Shown piece by piece: positions 6,411-14,034 of a DNA stretch of 34,673 nucleotides. Source of the stretch: an uncultured Flavobacteriales bacterium (GTDB lineage Bacteria; Bacteroidota; Bacteroidia; Flavobacteriales_D; Sanyastnellaceae); contig CAJQMI010000019.1 in NCBI GenBank assembly GCA_905479395.1, forward strand, positions 1-34,673. The letters are read 5' to 3'. The stretch's first letter is position 1; every line of letters begins with the position of its first letter. The position numbers were made by a program, and so were the translations under genes. Below the pieces are notes generated by a model that worked only from the letters and a program-made list of their open reading frames with translations, was not told the origin of the DNA and did not search any database.

Positions 6411-7949
6411 TCACTGAAAGACCAAAAACTGAGGCTCATCCGCGCGCTCGAGTATTTGGCACCAATGATCCGTGAAATCGGACCAATCGCCCACAGCATT
6501 TACCAATGTCAGCGCACTGAGCCTCCGTTCTTGGGGGATCCCGCTAGGAAAAATCCACCCATCATACATTTCAGCAATCTTGGTGCATTGTTCGTGGTGC
6601 TGCTGTTTGATGATTTTTCGCCATTTTTTCTTCACCGCAAATAGCTCCTTCTCCATCTTCGAAAGCGTTGCTCGCGTGGTTGGAAGTGCCGATTCGTGAA
6701 TCCCTTTGGCGTAATTCTCCAAGGCTTCAGACCAACGCTCAAAGTGCAACATCAAATCACCTTCATTCTGCAAGAATTGATCTGCCCAGGCATTGACGGC
6801 ATCTTCTCCACGCAAAATCGGCTTGGTGGGGTTCCACGACATCAACTCACACACTTCGGATGCACCTTCATTCAAAACCAATGCTCCGTCGCGGACCAAA
6901 AGCGCTGGAGGGTGCACATTATGTAGCTCGAATGCATCACCAAGGAGCATCCAATAGCTCACTTCAGAAGGGCCTCCGATGAAAGCGATGCTCTGCAATA
7001 AGAATTCTTGATAGAGCGGACGCAACGCAACATTGGGCGAATTTTGATCTGGACGTAACGACCTCCAGGCTTCTTCTCCATTTGCATCAATCCACCGATC
7101 CGCGCGTTGACGTTTTCCTTCATCCGTTAAAACGAACAAATTGTTGTCCCGAGGCTGAATCTGAACTTCACCTACCTTTTTTTGAAATCGATCTGCAGTT
7201 TTTCGAACAGTGCTTCCAATGCCTTCGTTCTCCCATTCCGCTTGCCACAAGTGCATCGCCATGGCCTTCAATTCAGGGTCATGACCATCGATGACCAAAA
7301 TGTTTAAATGTCCAAACCATTCTGAGACCCATTTGCGCACGCGAGCAGCTAAAGTCATGGTTCGTAAATGCTTTTCTGGGGAAGCGATCTTATTGTCATC
7401 CGCCCAAGCATGCCATGCTCTTTCAGCATGCTCATCCCAAAGCAACTCTCCAACTGGCCCTTTTTGTTCAACACCAGCAGGCTCCCACTTGAAGTCGCCT
7501 CCAACCGTGCCAAACGTGGATTGAATCTCTTCGAAATCATGATCCTCTGAAGCCATCCAGAAAACAGCAACGGCCTTCTCTCCCTCGGCGTTGAGGCGCT
7601 GTGCCCATCGAATTGCCGAAAGAATCTTGTAATGGAAGTAAGCGGGACCACCGCCTGCTTGCAACTGATGTCCCGTGGTCACGACATGAGCCCCTTGTTC
7701 AAAAATATCCAGAGCTCGTGAAACAGGCACCTGATCATTCTCGTATTGCCTGCGCATTGCACTGGCTACACGTTGCCGACGGTCGAGATCAAGTTGCAAA
7801 GGAGCGCGCAATCGTTTCTGAATGCCTGACCAATTGCCTCCCCACCTCCAAAATTGTTGCAGAGATTCAGGACGCTGCGTCCATTCGGAAGCTGGCGAAT
7901 TTGTTTTCAATGCATCCGCCTGAGCGAATTGAGCAGTGGAAAAACTCAT
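6411..7949 (-). CDS. bshC: Bacillithiol biosynthesis cysteine-adding enzyme BshC
   Basis: The 512-residue length and motifs fit BshC: TTGHQLQAGGGPAYFHYK near 91-108 (the GHQ nucleotide-binding-like motif with GGP.Y..YK), VFWMASEDHDFEEI (about 129-142), FIGGPSEVSYWMLLG (about 324-338), and a long C-terminal coiled-coil stretch. BshC joins cysteine to glucosaminyl-malate in the last step of bacillithiol synthesis in the cytoplasm. Its presence suggests this organism uses bacillithiol in place of glutathione. bshA and bshB are not in the window, which is normal in Bacteroidota, where the genes are scattered. It follows the CHU_C surface protein by only 18 bases, so it may be read from the same leftward transcript, although no functional link is obvious. 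Confidence 0.94.
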   Translation of the reverse strand: MSFSTAQFAQADALKTNSPASEWTQRPESLQQFWRWGGNWSGIQKRLRAPLQLDLDRRQRVASAMRRQYENDQVPVSRALDIFEQGAHVVTTGHQLQAGGGPAYFHYKILSAIRWAQRLNAEGEKAVAVFWMASEDHDFEEIQSTFGTVGGDFKWEPAGVEQKGPVGELLWDEHAERAWHAWADDNKIASPEKHLRTMTLAARVRKWVSEWFGHLNILVIDGHDPELKAMAMHLWQAEWENEGIGSTVRKTADRFQKKVGEVQIQPRDNNLFVLTDEGKRQRADRWIDANGEEAWRSLRPDQNSPNVALRPLYQEFLLQSIAFIGGPSEVSYWMLLGDAFELHNVHPPALLVRDGALVLNEGASEVCELMSWNPTKPILRGEDAVNAWADQFLQNEGDLMLHFERWSEALENYAKGIHESALPTTRATLSKMEKELFAVKKKWRKIIKQQHHEQCTKIAEMYDGWIFPSGIPQERRLSALTLVNAVGDWSDFTDHWCQILERADEPQFLVFQ

Positions 7950-7967
7950 GGAAGTATCAAGAAGTGT

Positions 7968-9020
7968 TTAGCGAATCAAAGACAAAGACCCAGATTTGGA
8001 CAACAACTGGCCCTCTGGGTCGATCACGTTTAGGCGCCAAACATAGGAACCGGATTCCAATGGGGCTCCTTCACTGTTTGCTCCATCCCACCCCACATCA
8101 TTGCCTGATCCGGAAAAAATCATTTGGCCCCACCGTGAGTAAACTTCGAACGATTGGATCAAAACATTTTCGCAAACAGGTCCGAACACATCGTTATCGC
8201 CATCTCCGTTGGGGGTAAATGCACTGGGCACAAACCAGTGTGGATCCTCATCCAAATCAACATTGGAAACACTGGGCTTAGCTTCAGGACCGCGAACTGA
8301 ATCATCTTCATCGGACCCCATTTCAGCTGATGGCTCCAAGGAAAAACCATCCACAAAGCAGTAAACTTTGGTCGGGTTTTCGCCGTGTTCCTCGGTCACG
8401 TCTCCTGGCTCATTTCCAAACAAACCCCATGTGAAGTGCGTCCATGGTTCCTGCGCTACAAAATTGAATGAAATCTGCTGCCACTCGCGGTTATAAAAGA
8501 CAGGGGTGTAGTCAAAATGCGGCTCAACGTCAATCGCCCCAACTCCTGGTTGCTCCATCGGACCGTTCGAAAATCGCATTCCCAAACCAGCAAGGCCAAG
8601 TCCCGCATTGGAAAATGCGGTAATCTCACCATTGGTCATATTCAGCGTCATTTGATAGCGCTGTCCAACGATTAGCGCATCACTGAATGAACCGCCCAAG
8701 TATTGTCTGCGACCATCGTTGAGGATGTTGTAAGGTGAAAAACCCGCAATGGCCATCCCTTGAAAAGGCATCACCACAGCGACCGGCGTCTCAGGCAGAT
8801 CTCCTGCGTCAGAGCCGAGAACGTGGAACAAGTCTGGTGCATTTGATGCAGAACTGATGTTAAGCCAATGATCGGCAAGCTCAATCGCTCCTGGCATTGA
8901 CGGGTAGTCATTGACCTGCTCGAAACCACCATTCAGAACCGTCTGGGACGCGCCAAGCATCGAAACTGCCATAAAGCCAAGTCCGACGATTGCTCTCAAA
9001 TGAAGGTGGGTGTTTCGCAT
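7968..9020 (-). CDS. Secreted protein with gliding-motility CHU_C C-terminal domain (T9SS type B)
   Basis: The product is about 350 residues long. It starts with a signal peptide (IVGLGFMAVSMLGASQ, cleavage near residue 25). A middle region (26-230) of about 200 residues begins VLNGGFEQVND and ends with a Phe-Val-Asp-Gly strand; this is the beta-sandwich layout often seen in Bacteroidota surface proteins. An acidic linker (about 233-260) follows. The C-terminal 90 residues carry VPSAFTPNGDGDND, a YSRWG strand, GWDGANSEG and SGSYVWRLN, the complete CHU_C/type B sorting signature that sends proteins through the type IX system to the cell surface. ATG 9020 is preferred over an in-frame GTG at 9029. 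It is the fourth gene of the leftward sigma/anti-sigma block, with a 49-base gap before it. Confidence 0.9.
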   Translation of the reverse strand: MRNTHLHLRAIVGLGFMAVSMLGASQTVLNGGFEQVNDYPSMPGAIELADHWLNISSASNAPDLFHVLGSDAGDLPETPVAVVMPFQGMAIAGFSPYNILNDGRRQYLGGSFSDALIVGQRYQMTLNMTNGEITAFSNAGLGLAGLGMRFSNGPMEQPGVGAIDVEPHFDYTPVFYNREWQQISFNFVAQEPWTHFTWGLFGNEPGDVTEEHGENPTKVYCFVDGFSLEPSAEMGSDEDDSVRGPEAKPSVSNVDLDEDPHWFVPSAFTPNGDGDNDVFGPVCENVLIQSFEVYSRWGQMIFSGSGNDVGWDGANSEGAPLESGSYVWRLNVIDPEGQLLSKSGSLSLIR

Positions 9021-9069
9021 ACTTTTCACAAGATATGAATTTCAAATCAATTCGGTTACAGAATATACT

Positions 9070-10017
9070 TCACAGCTCTGGCTTTACGGTAGCACTTAAT
9101 CCTATTCCAATCCAATGATTTTGAATCGAATTCGGCATGACTTTTACCGAGCCATGGGCGGACCATTTCCAAGCGTTTGACTCAAAGAGTATCCTCCCAA
9201 CTTCCAAACCTGTAACGGGCAGGATTTGCCGAGCATCCGCTGAACGAAGGCGCCATGGGACTCCCCCGATTTCAGGCTTTTCAAGTTGCACACGGTCGAC
9301 CGACTGCCAATTTAGCATTGCGCCGGCGTAAATCCGAACGTTCCATCCCAAACGGTGGGTTAAGGAAAAACCCAACTGCAATGCCGTGGAAAAAACAACG
9401 TTGCGCAGCGCCACCATTGGCACAGTATCCGTTTCGATGCCATTCGAATAACGCTTGTACGTTACGGCTGACCAATCCTGACGTTCGCCTTGGGGAATGA
9501 ATCCGATGACAGAATCTGGAATTTGCAGAAGGTCCATGCCTCCAAATTGTTGCACCAAGAAAAGCACCTGACCATCCATGGTGCAACGCCAACCATTGCG
9601 TTTAAGCCCTCTTGCGTCAAAAGACTTCAGTGGTTTTTGCAGTCCCAAGGATTGGGATGCGTCATATTGACCCGTCCAACCCTTCCAACTCGGCCCCTCC
9701 AATGTCCCTTGGCCAACCCCAAGATGAGTTTCCAATGAAATACCGGTGCTGCTGCGGGACAAGTCCGCATACATTCTGCGAAAAAAGTCTGCAGCGACCC
9801 CCTTGTTTTTGAATCGATTCAAAGAATCAAATTGGACTTGAGCATCGACCAGCACCACGCGGCCATCAACACGAATCGAGTCCCGCACAAGAGGTTCAAG
9901 CCCATGCAACGGCAACGTGGTGCCAAAAGCGACCAAGCAGATTGCTACCGAGGTCACTCGATTGCGCCATCGCTCTTTCGAGCTTTGCCTTGAAATTTGT
10001 TTGTGAAACCGACGCAT
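9070..10017 (-). CDS. Exported hypothetical protein, possibly an outer-membrane barrel
   Basis: I do not recognise a family. The 315-residue product has a long basic N-terminus (1-21), then a hydrophobic segment (VTSVAICLVAFGTTLPLHG, 22-40) that could be a signal peptide. The rest has no transmembrane helix. From about residue 195 it shows alternating-pattern strands with aromatic ends (for example FSTALQLGFSLTHRLGW, VRIYAGAMLNW, KWSAHGSVKV, HWIGIGLSATV), which suggests a small beta-barrel or beta-sandwich in the outer membrane or periplasm. It ends 49 bases before the CHU_C gene and starts 12 bases after the probable anti-sigma gene, so it is surely co-transcribed with them. A typical role in such blocks is as an envelope target or sensor of the sigma factor, but that is inference. 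Confidence 0.7.
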   Translation of the reverse strand: MRRFHKQISRQSSKERWRNRVTSVAICLVAFGTTLPLHGLEPLVRDSIRVDGRVVLVDAQVQFDSLNRFKNKGVAADFFRRMYADLSRSSTGISLETHLGVGQGTLEGPSWKGWTGQYDASQSLGLQKPLKSFDARGLKRNGWRCTMDGQVLFLVQQFGGMDLLQIPDSVIGFIPQGERQDWSAVTYKRYSNGIETDTVPMVALRNVVFSTALQLGFSLTHRLGWNVRIYAGAMLNWQSVDRVQLEKPEIGGVPWRLRSADARQILPVTGLEVGRILFESNAWKWSAHGSVKVMPNSIQNHWIGIGLSATVKPEL

Positions 10018-10029
10018 TGCCGGTGCAAA

Positions 10030-10581
10030 TTAGTCTTTGACCTTCACAACGGCAGGCATTACCCATCTTTCCTCTTCCGCCTCACGCAAGGCCTTGTCGG
10101 ACATGGCATGAGATGCGGGTGAAGCTGGCAAAACATCAATCGGCTCCAATGCACCCTTGCGATCACCTTGCTGGACTTCTGCTGGCTGAGCGTTTGTCAT
10201 TGCCGGAGCCGCCAAACGTGAATCGGAAGGCGCCTCCACCGAAGGAATCGCTTCTGATTGATTTGACTCCATCGGCTCTTCATTCGCAATTACCGGCATT
10301 TCATTGGCCAACTCATCGGCATCTAAAGCGGATAAGTCAGCTGGATTTGCTTCTACTTGTTCGGAATTTGAAAAGGCAACTTCAGGATTTTCGAACAACG
10401 TGGCACTCCCCCAGTATGCGAAACAAACCAGGGCAACGGAACCGAAAATCCGAGCTCGACGTTTGCGAGATCGGATTTTGTCCATGCGTTCAAACAAGGC
10501 GTTTTCAGCGCCTTTTGGCGGCTGAATCGCCTCATCTGCGAACATCCCTTTTACGTATTGATCCACTTTATTGATTCCCAT
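10030..10581 (-). CDS. Probable membrane-anchored anti-sigma factor
   Basis: The 183-residue protein has a short N-terminal cytoplasmic part (1-44) with KVDQYVKGMFADE and a basic RSRKRRAR stop. One transmembrane helix follows at about 45-62 (IFGSVALVCFAYWGSATLF), then an acidic, Pro/Ala/Ser-rich periplasmic tail of about 120 residues. The start overlaps the end of the ECF sigma gene by 14 bases, the usual layout of a sigma/anti-sigma pair. I see no zinc-binding anti-sigma motif (HxxxCxxC) and no FecR domain, so it would be a non-canonical member. The cytoplasmic N-terminus would hold the sigma factor and the tail would sense the envelope. ATG 10581 is chosen; an in-frame GTG lies one codon before. 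Confidence 0.65.
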   Translation of the reverse strand: MGINKVDQYVKGMFADEAIQPPKGAENALFERMDKIRSRKRRARIFGSVALVCFAYWGSATLFENPEVAFSNSEQVEANPADLSALDADELANEMPVIANEEPMESNQSEAIPSVEAPSDSRLAAPAMTNAQPAEVQQGDRKGALEPIDVLPASPASHAMSDKALREAEEERWVMPAVVKVKD

Positions 10582-11134
10582 CACTCTTTTTAGCTATTCG
10601 TGCCATGTTGATCAATGTCCCCTGAAGCGCTCGACGCGCTCGGCTCAATTGACTTTTCGAAGTGTTCACATCGATGCCCAGCGTTTCCGCTATCTCCTTG
10701 TGCTTGAACCCTTCTATGACATACATTTTAAACACTGTTGCGTAACCCTTCGGCAACGCATTTATGGCCTTTTCGATTTCTTCTTTGTTGTAGTCTGTTT
10801 CTTTGAACGCTTCCAAGTCCTTAGGGGTTGCATAGACCTCGTCAATATCAACGTGATACGTGTGTTTTTTTTGCCTTCGGTAGTGGGTAATTGCCGTGTT
10901 TACCACAATTCGTCGCAACCAACCTTCGAAACTATTGTTTTCACTGAAAGACTTGAGGTAACGAAAAACCTTGACCCAAGCGTCTTGAGCAATGTCTTCG
11001 GCATCGTGGCGGGTGTTGGAATAGCGCAGTGCCACTGCAAATAAGAGTGGGCTGTAACGACTATAAAGACGACGCTGCGCATCAGCATGACCTTTCTTAC
11101 ATCGTTCAATCAATTCTACTTCTTCCGAATCCAT
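10568..11134 (-). CDS. ECF-type RNA polymerase sigma factor
   Basis: The 188-residue product has both sigma regions of the ECF class. Region 2 spans about residues 10-88, with DAEDIAQDAWVKVF (44-57) for core and -10 contacts and SFEGWLRRIVVNTAITHYRR after it. Region 4 spans about 120-172, with LPKGYATVFKMYVIEGFKHKEIAE, where the helix-turn-helix helix is NTSKSQLSRARRAL. Region 3 is absent, as in all ECF factors. The gene starts the leftward block that continues into the anti-sigma gene (14-base overlap). The TATGTTTA at 11155-11162 fits a -7 box, so the block may be read by the main sigma factor, with extra self-activation possible. There is about 80 bases between it and the ACMSD-like gene upstream. 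Confidence 0.95.
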   Translation of the reverse strand: MDSEEVELIERCKKGHADAQRRLYSRYSPLLFAVALRYSNTRHDAEDIAQDAWVKVFRYLKSFSENNSFEGWLRRIVVNTAITHYRRQKKHTYHVDIDEVYATPKDLEAFKETDYNKEEIEKAINALPKGYATVFKMYVIEGFKHKEIAETLGIDVNTSKSQLSRARRALQGTLINMARIAKKSDGNQ

Positions 11135-11154
11135 CCACGGGTGCTTCTACGATT

Positions 11155-11162
11155 TAAACATA
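11155..11162 (-). promoter_or_regulatory. Putative -7 box (TATGTTTA) before the sigma factor gene
   Basis: On the minus strand TATGTTTA fits TAnnTTTA. It lies 20 bases before the ATG at 11134, which would leave a leader of roughly 17 bases, longer than for the other genes of this window. No -33 element is clear. The space to the upstream gene's stop (11215) is only 80 bases and holds no strong terminator. Confidence 0.3.
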
Positions 11163-11214
11163 AACACGAACCAAAGGGTTGCTCGGAGATTTCGAGTTTT
11201 AGGCGCTTTGACCA

Positions 11215-12234
11215 TCAATCGAACTGGGCTCGATCCAAATCAAGCCATCGAAGCGCCGCATTGCAAAATAAATTCTCCAATTCCGATTCGCTTAAACCCA
11301 TATCCATCATGTACGCGCCCAGTTCCAAATCACCCAACGGAAAAGGATAATCTGAGCCCATGCAAATTTTGTCCGATCCCTGAAGCGCAAGCACATAACG
11401 AAGAAGATCGGCATCGTGGGTGATGCTGTCAATCCAAAATTTCCCGAGGTATTCCCGAGGGTTTACGGGATTGTCAATGGCGACCAAGTCTGGACGGCAA
11501 TTGAAGCCATGTTCGAATCGGCCCAAAGTTGTCAAAAAGGAACCACCAGCATGGCTGAACATCACCCTTAGATTTGGCAGCCGTTCCAATGTTCCGCTAA
11601 AAATTAAGGAGCTTGCGGCCCGCGCTGTTTCAGCAGGCATTCCCACCAACCAAGGCAGCCAGTACTTCTCCATTTGATCCTTCCCCATCATGTCCCACGG
11701 ATGAATCATTACGGCCATGCCTGAGTTGGCACATTCCTCGAAGAATGGAAAAAACTGTTCTTCGGAAAGATTCAAATCATTGATATTTGATCCGATTTGA
11801 ACCCCTCGCAGTCCCATCGACTTGCATCTCTTCAATTCCTTGATCGCGGCTTGAGCATCCTGCATAGGAACGCTTGCAAGACCCACATAATGCCGTGGAT
11901 CCGCCTCCACCAGCTCGGCAATGTGATCGTTCAAGAATTGAGCGATTTGCAGAGACTGATCAGTCGGAGCATCATAATTGAACATCACCGGAATGGTGCA
12001 CACCACTTGCACCTGTGTTCCCAGCGCTGCGTATTCAGCTTTTCGAAGCTGAGCGTCCCAACAATTGGCTTCAACTTCACGAAAAAATCGAGTCCCCTGC
12101 ATCATTCTAGCAGAGGATGAACTCGAGCCATCTTCAAGATGTATGAATTTCCCTCCTCCAAAGCGCTCAGTCCATCGAGGCATGTGTCGGGGAAGAATAT
12201 GGGTGTGGCAATCGATTCGAAGCATGAATTTCAT
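11215..12234 (-). CDS. ACMSD-like amidohydrolase (aminocarboxymuconate-semialdehyde decarboxylase)
   Basis: The 339-residue protein is a metal-dependent decarboxylase of the amidohydrolase superfamily. It has all the ligands of the ACMSD group in order: HTH (His10, His12), MIHPWD (His178), FSHAGG (His228) and GSDYPFPLGD (Asp295). RFFREVEAN near 49-57 holds the conserved Arg of ACMSD. ACMSD decarboxylates the aminocarboxymuconate semialdehyde made in tryptophan/kynurenine breakdown, which diverts it from quinolinate and NAD. No other kynurenine gene is in the window, so this assignment rests on motifs; a related gamma-resorcylate or isoorotate decarboxylase is less likely given the match. ATG at 12234 and 12225 both are possible; 12225 gives MLRIDCHTH. 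A TATCTTTT sequence (12249-12256) may be its -7 box. Confidence 0.85.
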   Translation of the reverse strand: MKFMLRIDCHTHILPRHMPRWTERFGGGKFIHLEDGSSSSSARMMQGTRFFREVEANCWDAQLRKAEYAALGTQVQVVCTIPVMFNYDAPTDQSLQIAQFLNDHIAELVEADPRHYVGLASVPMQDAQAAIKELKRCKSMGLRGVQIGSNINDLNLSEEQFFPFFEECANSGMAVMIHPWDMMGKDQMEKYWLPWLVGMPAETARAASSLIFSGTLERLPNLRVMFSHAGGSFLTTLGRFEHGFNCRPDLVAIDNPVNPREYLGKFWIDSITHDADLLRYVLALQGSDKICMGSDYPFPLGDLELGAYMMDMGLSESELENLFCNAALRWLDLDRAQFD

Positions 12235-12248
12235 TGATTTTGCTCCCG

Positions 12249-12256
12249 AAAAGATA
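12249..12256 (-). promoter_or_regulatory. Weak -7-like box (TATCTTTT) before the ACMSD-like gene
   Basis: On the minus strand TATCTTTT differs from TAnnTTTG in the last base. It lies 14 bases before the ATG at 12234. Because the upstream gene ends at 12292, this gap of 57 bases may hold a separate promoter, but co-transcription is equally possible. Confidence 0.2.
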
Positions 12257-12291
12257 GGTACTTCAGCATGAATGATGCTCTTTCAATTATG

Positions 12292-13989
12292 CTATTGAGC
12301 TCCTTTCTTCCGAACCTCTCTCAAATCCAATCGGTTCACAGGACTCACCTTCCAACCCATCACGTCGTTCCGCACGAAATGTGTGACCTGATCATGAAAA
12401 AGAGGAATGACCGGCATAAACTGACTGATGCGCTCATTCATACTCCGGTAAATCTCAAGCCGTTCTTGTGCATTGGTCGTAATCATAGCCTGTTCGAACA
12501 TCGCGTCAAACTTCGCGTCGGAAAAGTGGGAATAGTTCGGACCTGATGGGGCAAAATTTCGGGAGTGAAATAAACCGAGGAAATTCTCGGCATCCGGATA
12601 ATCCGCCAACCATGATTTTCGAAACAACGATGCTTTTCCAGTGGCAACACGCTCACGATGGGCAGCTGCAGACACCACATCAATGGCAACATCGAGCCCC
12701 AACAGCCCCCATTGAAACTGCAGGGCGGCGCACAGATCTGTGTAGTCCGAAGTGGTGCTGATGCGCAAGGTTGGCCAAGGTTCTGGGTGAACCGAGCGCA
12801 AAGAATCCAACACCGCAATCGCCCATTCCACACGAAGAGGAAATTCCTCCGAAAACGAAGGCGTCTCAGCATCCGTTCCCAGTAAAACAGGAGGAACAAA
12901 CGATTCTGAGGGCATCACGGCTCCGCGGCGGAGGTTGCGTGCAATGGAAACCCGATCAATGCCCGCAGAAAGTGCTTGCCGAACAGATTTGTCCTGCCAG
13001 GGCTTCCAACCTACTTCCACATCCGTTTCAGTGTAAAATCCAATGTAATCTGTTTTCAAAAACGGCACAGTTTCGAGTCGAATGTTCGCTGAATAAGACG
13101 CGTTCAAATTCCCAGAATCATCCAATAACTCATTCATGTATGCCGGATGCAATCCACTCATAAAATCAAATTTACCTTGCTTTAACCCTTGGAATTCAGC
13201 ACCCATATCTGACGCAAAACTGATGTGAACAGCTTCCAAATACGGCAATGCTTGTCCCGTTTCGTCTCGCTCCCAATGATGGGGATTCCGGTGCAGCACG
13301 CACGCCACATCCTCCATCCACCACGCCAGTTGAAACGGGCCCGTCCCAATGGGATGTGAACGAAAGTCAACCCCGAAAAACTCCACAGCCTCAACGGGCA
13401 CAACATTGGCATAAACTGTGCTCATCAGGCCCAGAAACGGTGGAAACGGAGCTTTCAATGTGATTTGAACTGCGCTATCTCCCAACGCGATGATGCCTTG
13501 GCCGATAGCATCTGAATCAACAGCGTCAAGGATCCAAGCACCACTCGACGCCACACTCGGGTCGCGCAATCGGTTCAGTGAGTAAACGACATCATGTGAC
13601 TTACAGGGACGTCCATCCTCCAAGCCCGGGACGCCATCAGTCGCATGAAAACGAACGTCATCGCGCAAATAAAATGTCCAAACTTGGCCGCTCGAGTCCA
13701 AGTCAAACCGTTCAGCGATCAAAGGCTTCACTTCCAAATTTTCATCCAACTCAACCAATCCATCAAACAGTTGATCAACCACCCACATCGGCTCAAGTGT
13801 GCGCGCAAAAGCAGGATCAAGCGAAGACAAATTTGCACTCTCGTTGTACCGAAAAACGCGAGCATCGTCTGAGGCATCCGACGCACATGCTGTGCAGAAC
13901 AAAACAGCAAGCATCAAGCACCACGAAAAGTCAGGAAATATGCGCTTTTTCACATTTGCAAGGTAACTCCCAACAATTGCGAATTCCAT
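12292..13989 (-). CDS. ABC transporter solute-binding lipoprotein, peptide/nickel family (SBP_bac_5)
   Basis: The 565-residue product belongs to the family 5 solute-binding proteins (DppA/OppA-like). It shows the N-terminal ANLSSLDPAFARTLEPMWVVDQLFDGLVELD pattern (in parts, about 52-82), a WTFYLRDDVRFHATDG motif, an HDVVYSLNRLRDPS stretch, and a late DYPDAENFLGLFHS stretch. The signal peptide ends in a lipobox-like CTAC, with the modified Cys near residue 36; in the GTG-start version (13953) the n-region becomes KKR, typical for lipoproteins. It would catch peptides or similar solutes in the periplasm. No permease or ATPase of such a transporter follows, so it is an orphan here. Divergent from it lies a TonB-dependent receptor, sharing a palindromic promoter region of 45 bases. 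Confidence 0.9.
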   Translation of the reverse strand: MEFAIVGSYLANVKKRIFPDFSWCLMLAVLFCTACASDASDDARVFRYNESANLSSLDPAFARTLEPMWVVDQLFDGLVELDENLEVKPLIAERFDLDSSGQVWTFYLRDDVRFHATDGVPGLEDGRPCKSHDVVYSLNRLRDPSVASSGAWILDAVDSDAIGQGIIALGDSAVQITLKAPFPPFLGLMSTVYANVVPVEAVEFFGVDFRSHPIGTGPFQLAWWMEDVACVLHRNPHHWERDETGQALPYLEAVHISFASDMGAEFQGLKQGKFDFMSGLHPAYMNELLDDSGNLNASYSANIRLETVPFLKTDYIGFYTETDVEVGWKPWQDKSVRQALSAGIDRVSIARNLRRGAVMPSESFVPPVLLGTDAETPSFSEEFPLRVEWAIAVLDSLRSVHPEPWPTLRISTTSDYTDLCAALQFQWGLLGLDVAIDVVSAAAHRERVATGKASLFRKSWLADYPDAENFLGLFHSRNFAPSGPNYSHFSDAKFDAMFEQAMITTNAQERLEIYRSMNERISQFMPVIPLFHDQVTHFVRNDVMGWKVSPVNRLDLREVRKKGAQ

Positions 13990-14019
13990 CTGTTCTATCG
14001 CTGACTATCCACTGCACAA

Positions 14020-14031
14020 GGTAAATTTACC
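14020..14031. promoter_or_regulatory. Perfect palindrome GGTAAATTTACC with -7 box on both strands
   Basis: This 12-base palindrome lies in the 45-base gap between the divergent solute-binding protein (start 13989) and TonB-receptor (start 14035) genes. On both strands it contains TAAATTTA, which fits TAnnTTTA. Rightward it lies 5 bases before the ATG at 14035; leftward 32 bases before the ATG at 13989. It could be a bidirectional -7 box or a regulator site that covers the box. Confidence 0.45.
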
Positions 14032-14034
14032 CAC

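Noticed and set aside
7601-8218. Open frame of 205 codons on the plus strand
   Set aside because: It is antisense to bshC and the CHU_C gene, has no recognisable motif and crosses the gap between two well-supported genes.
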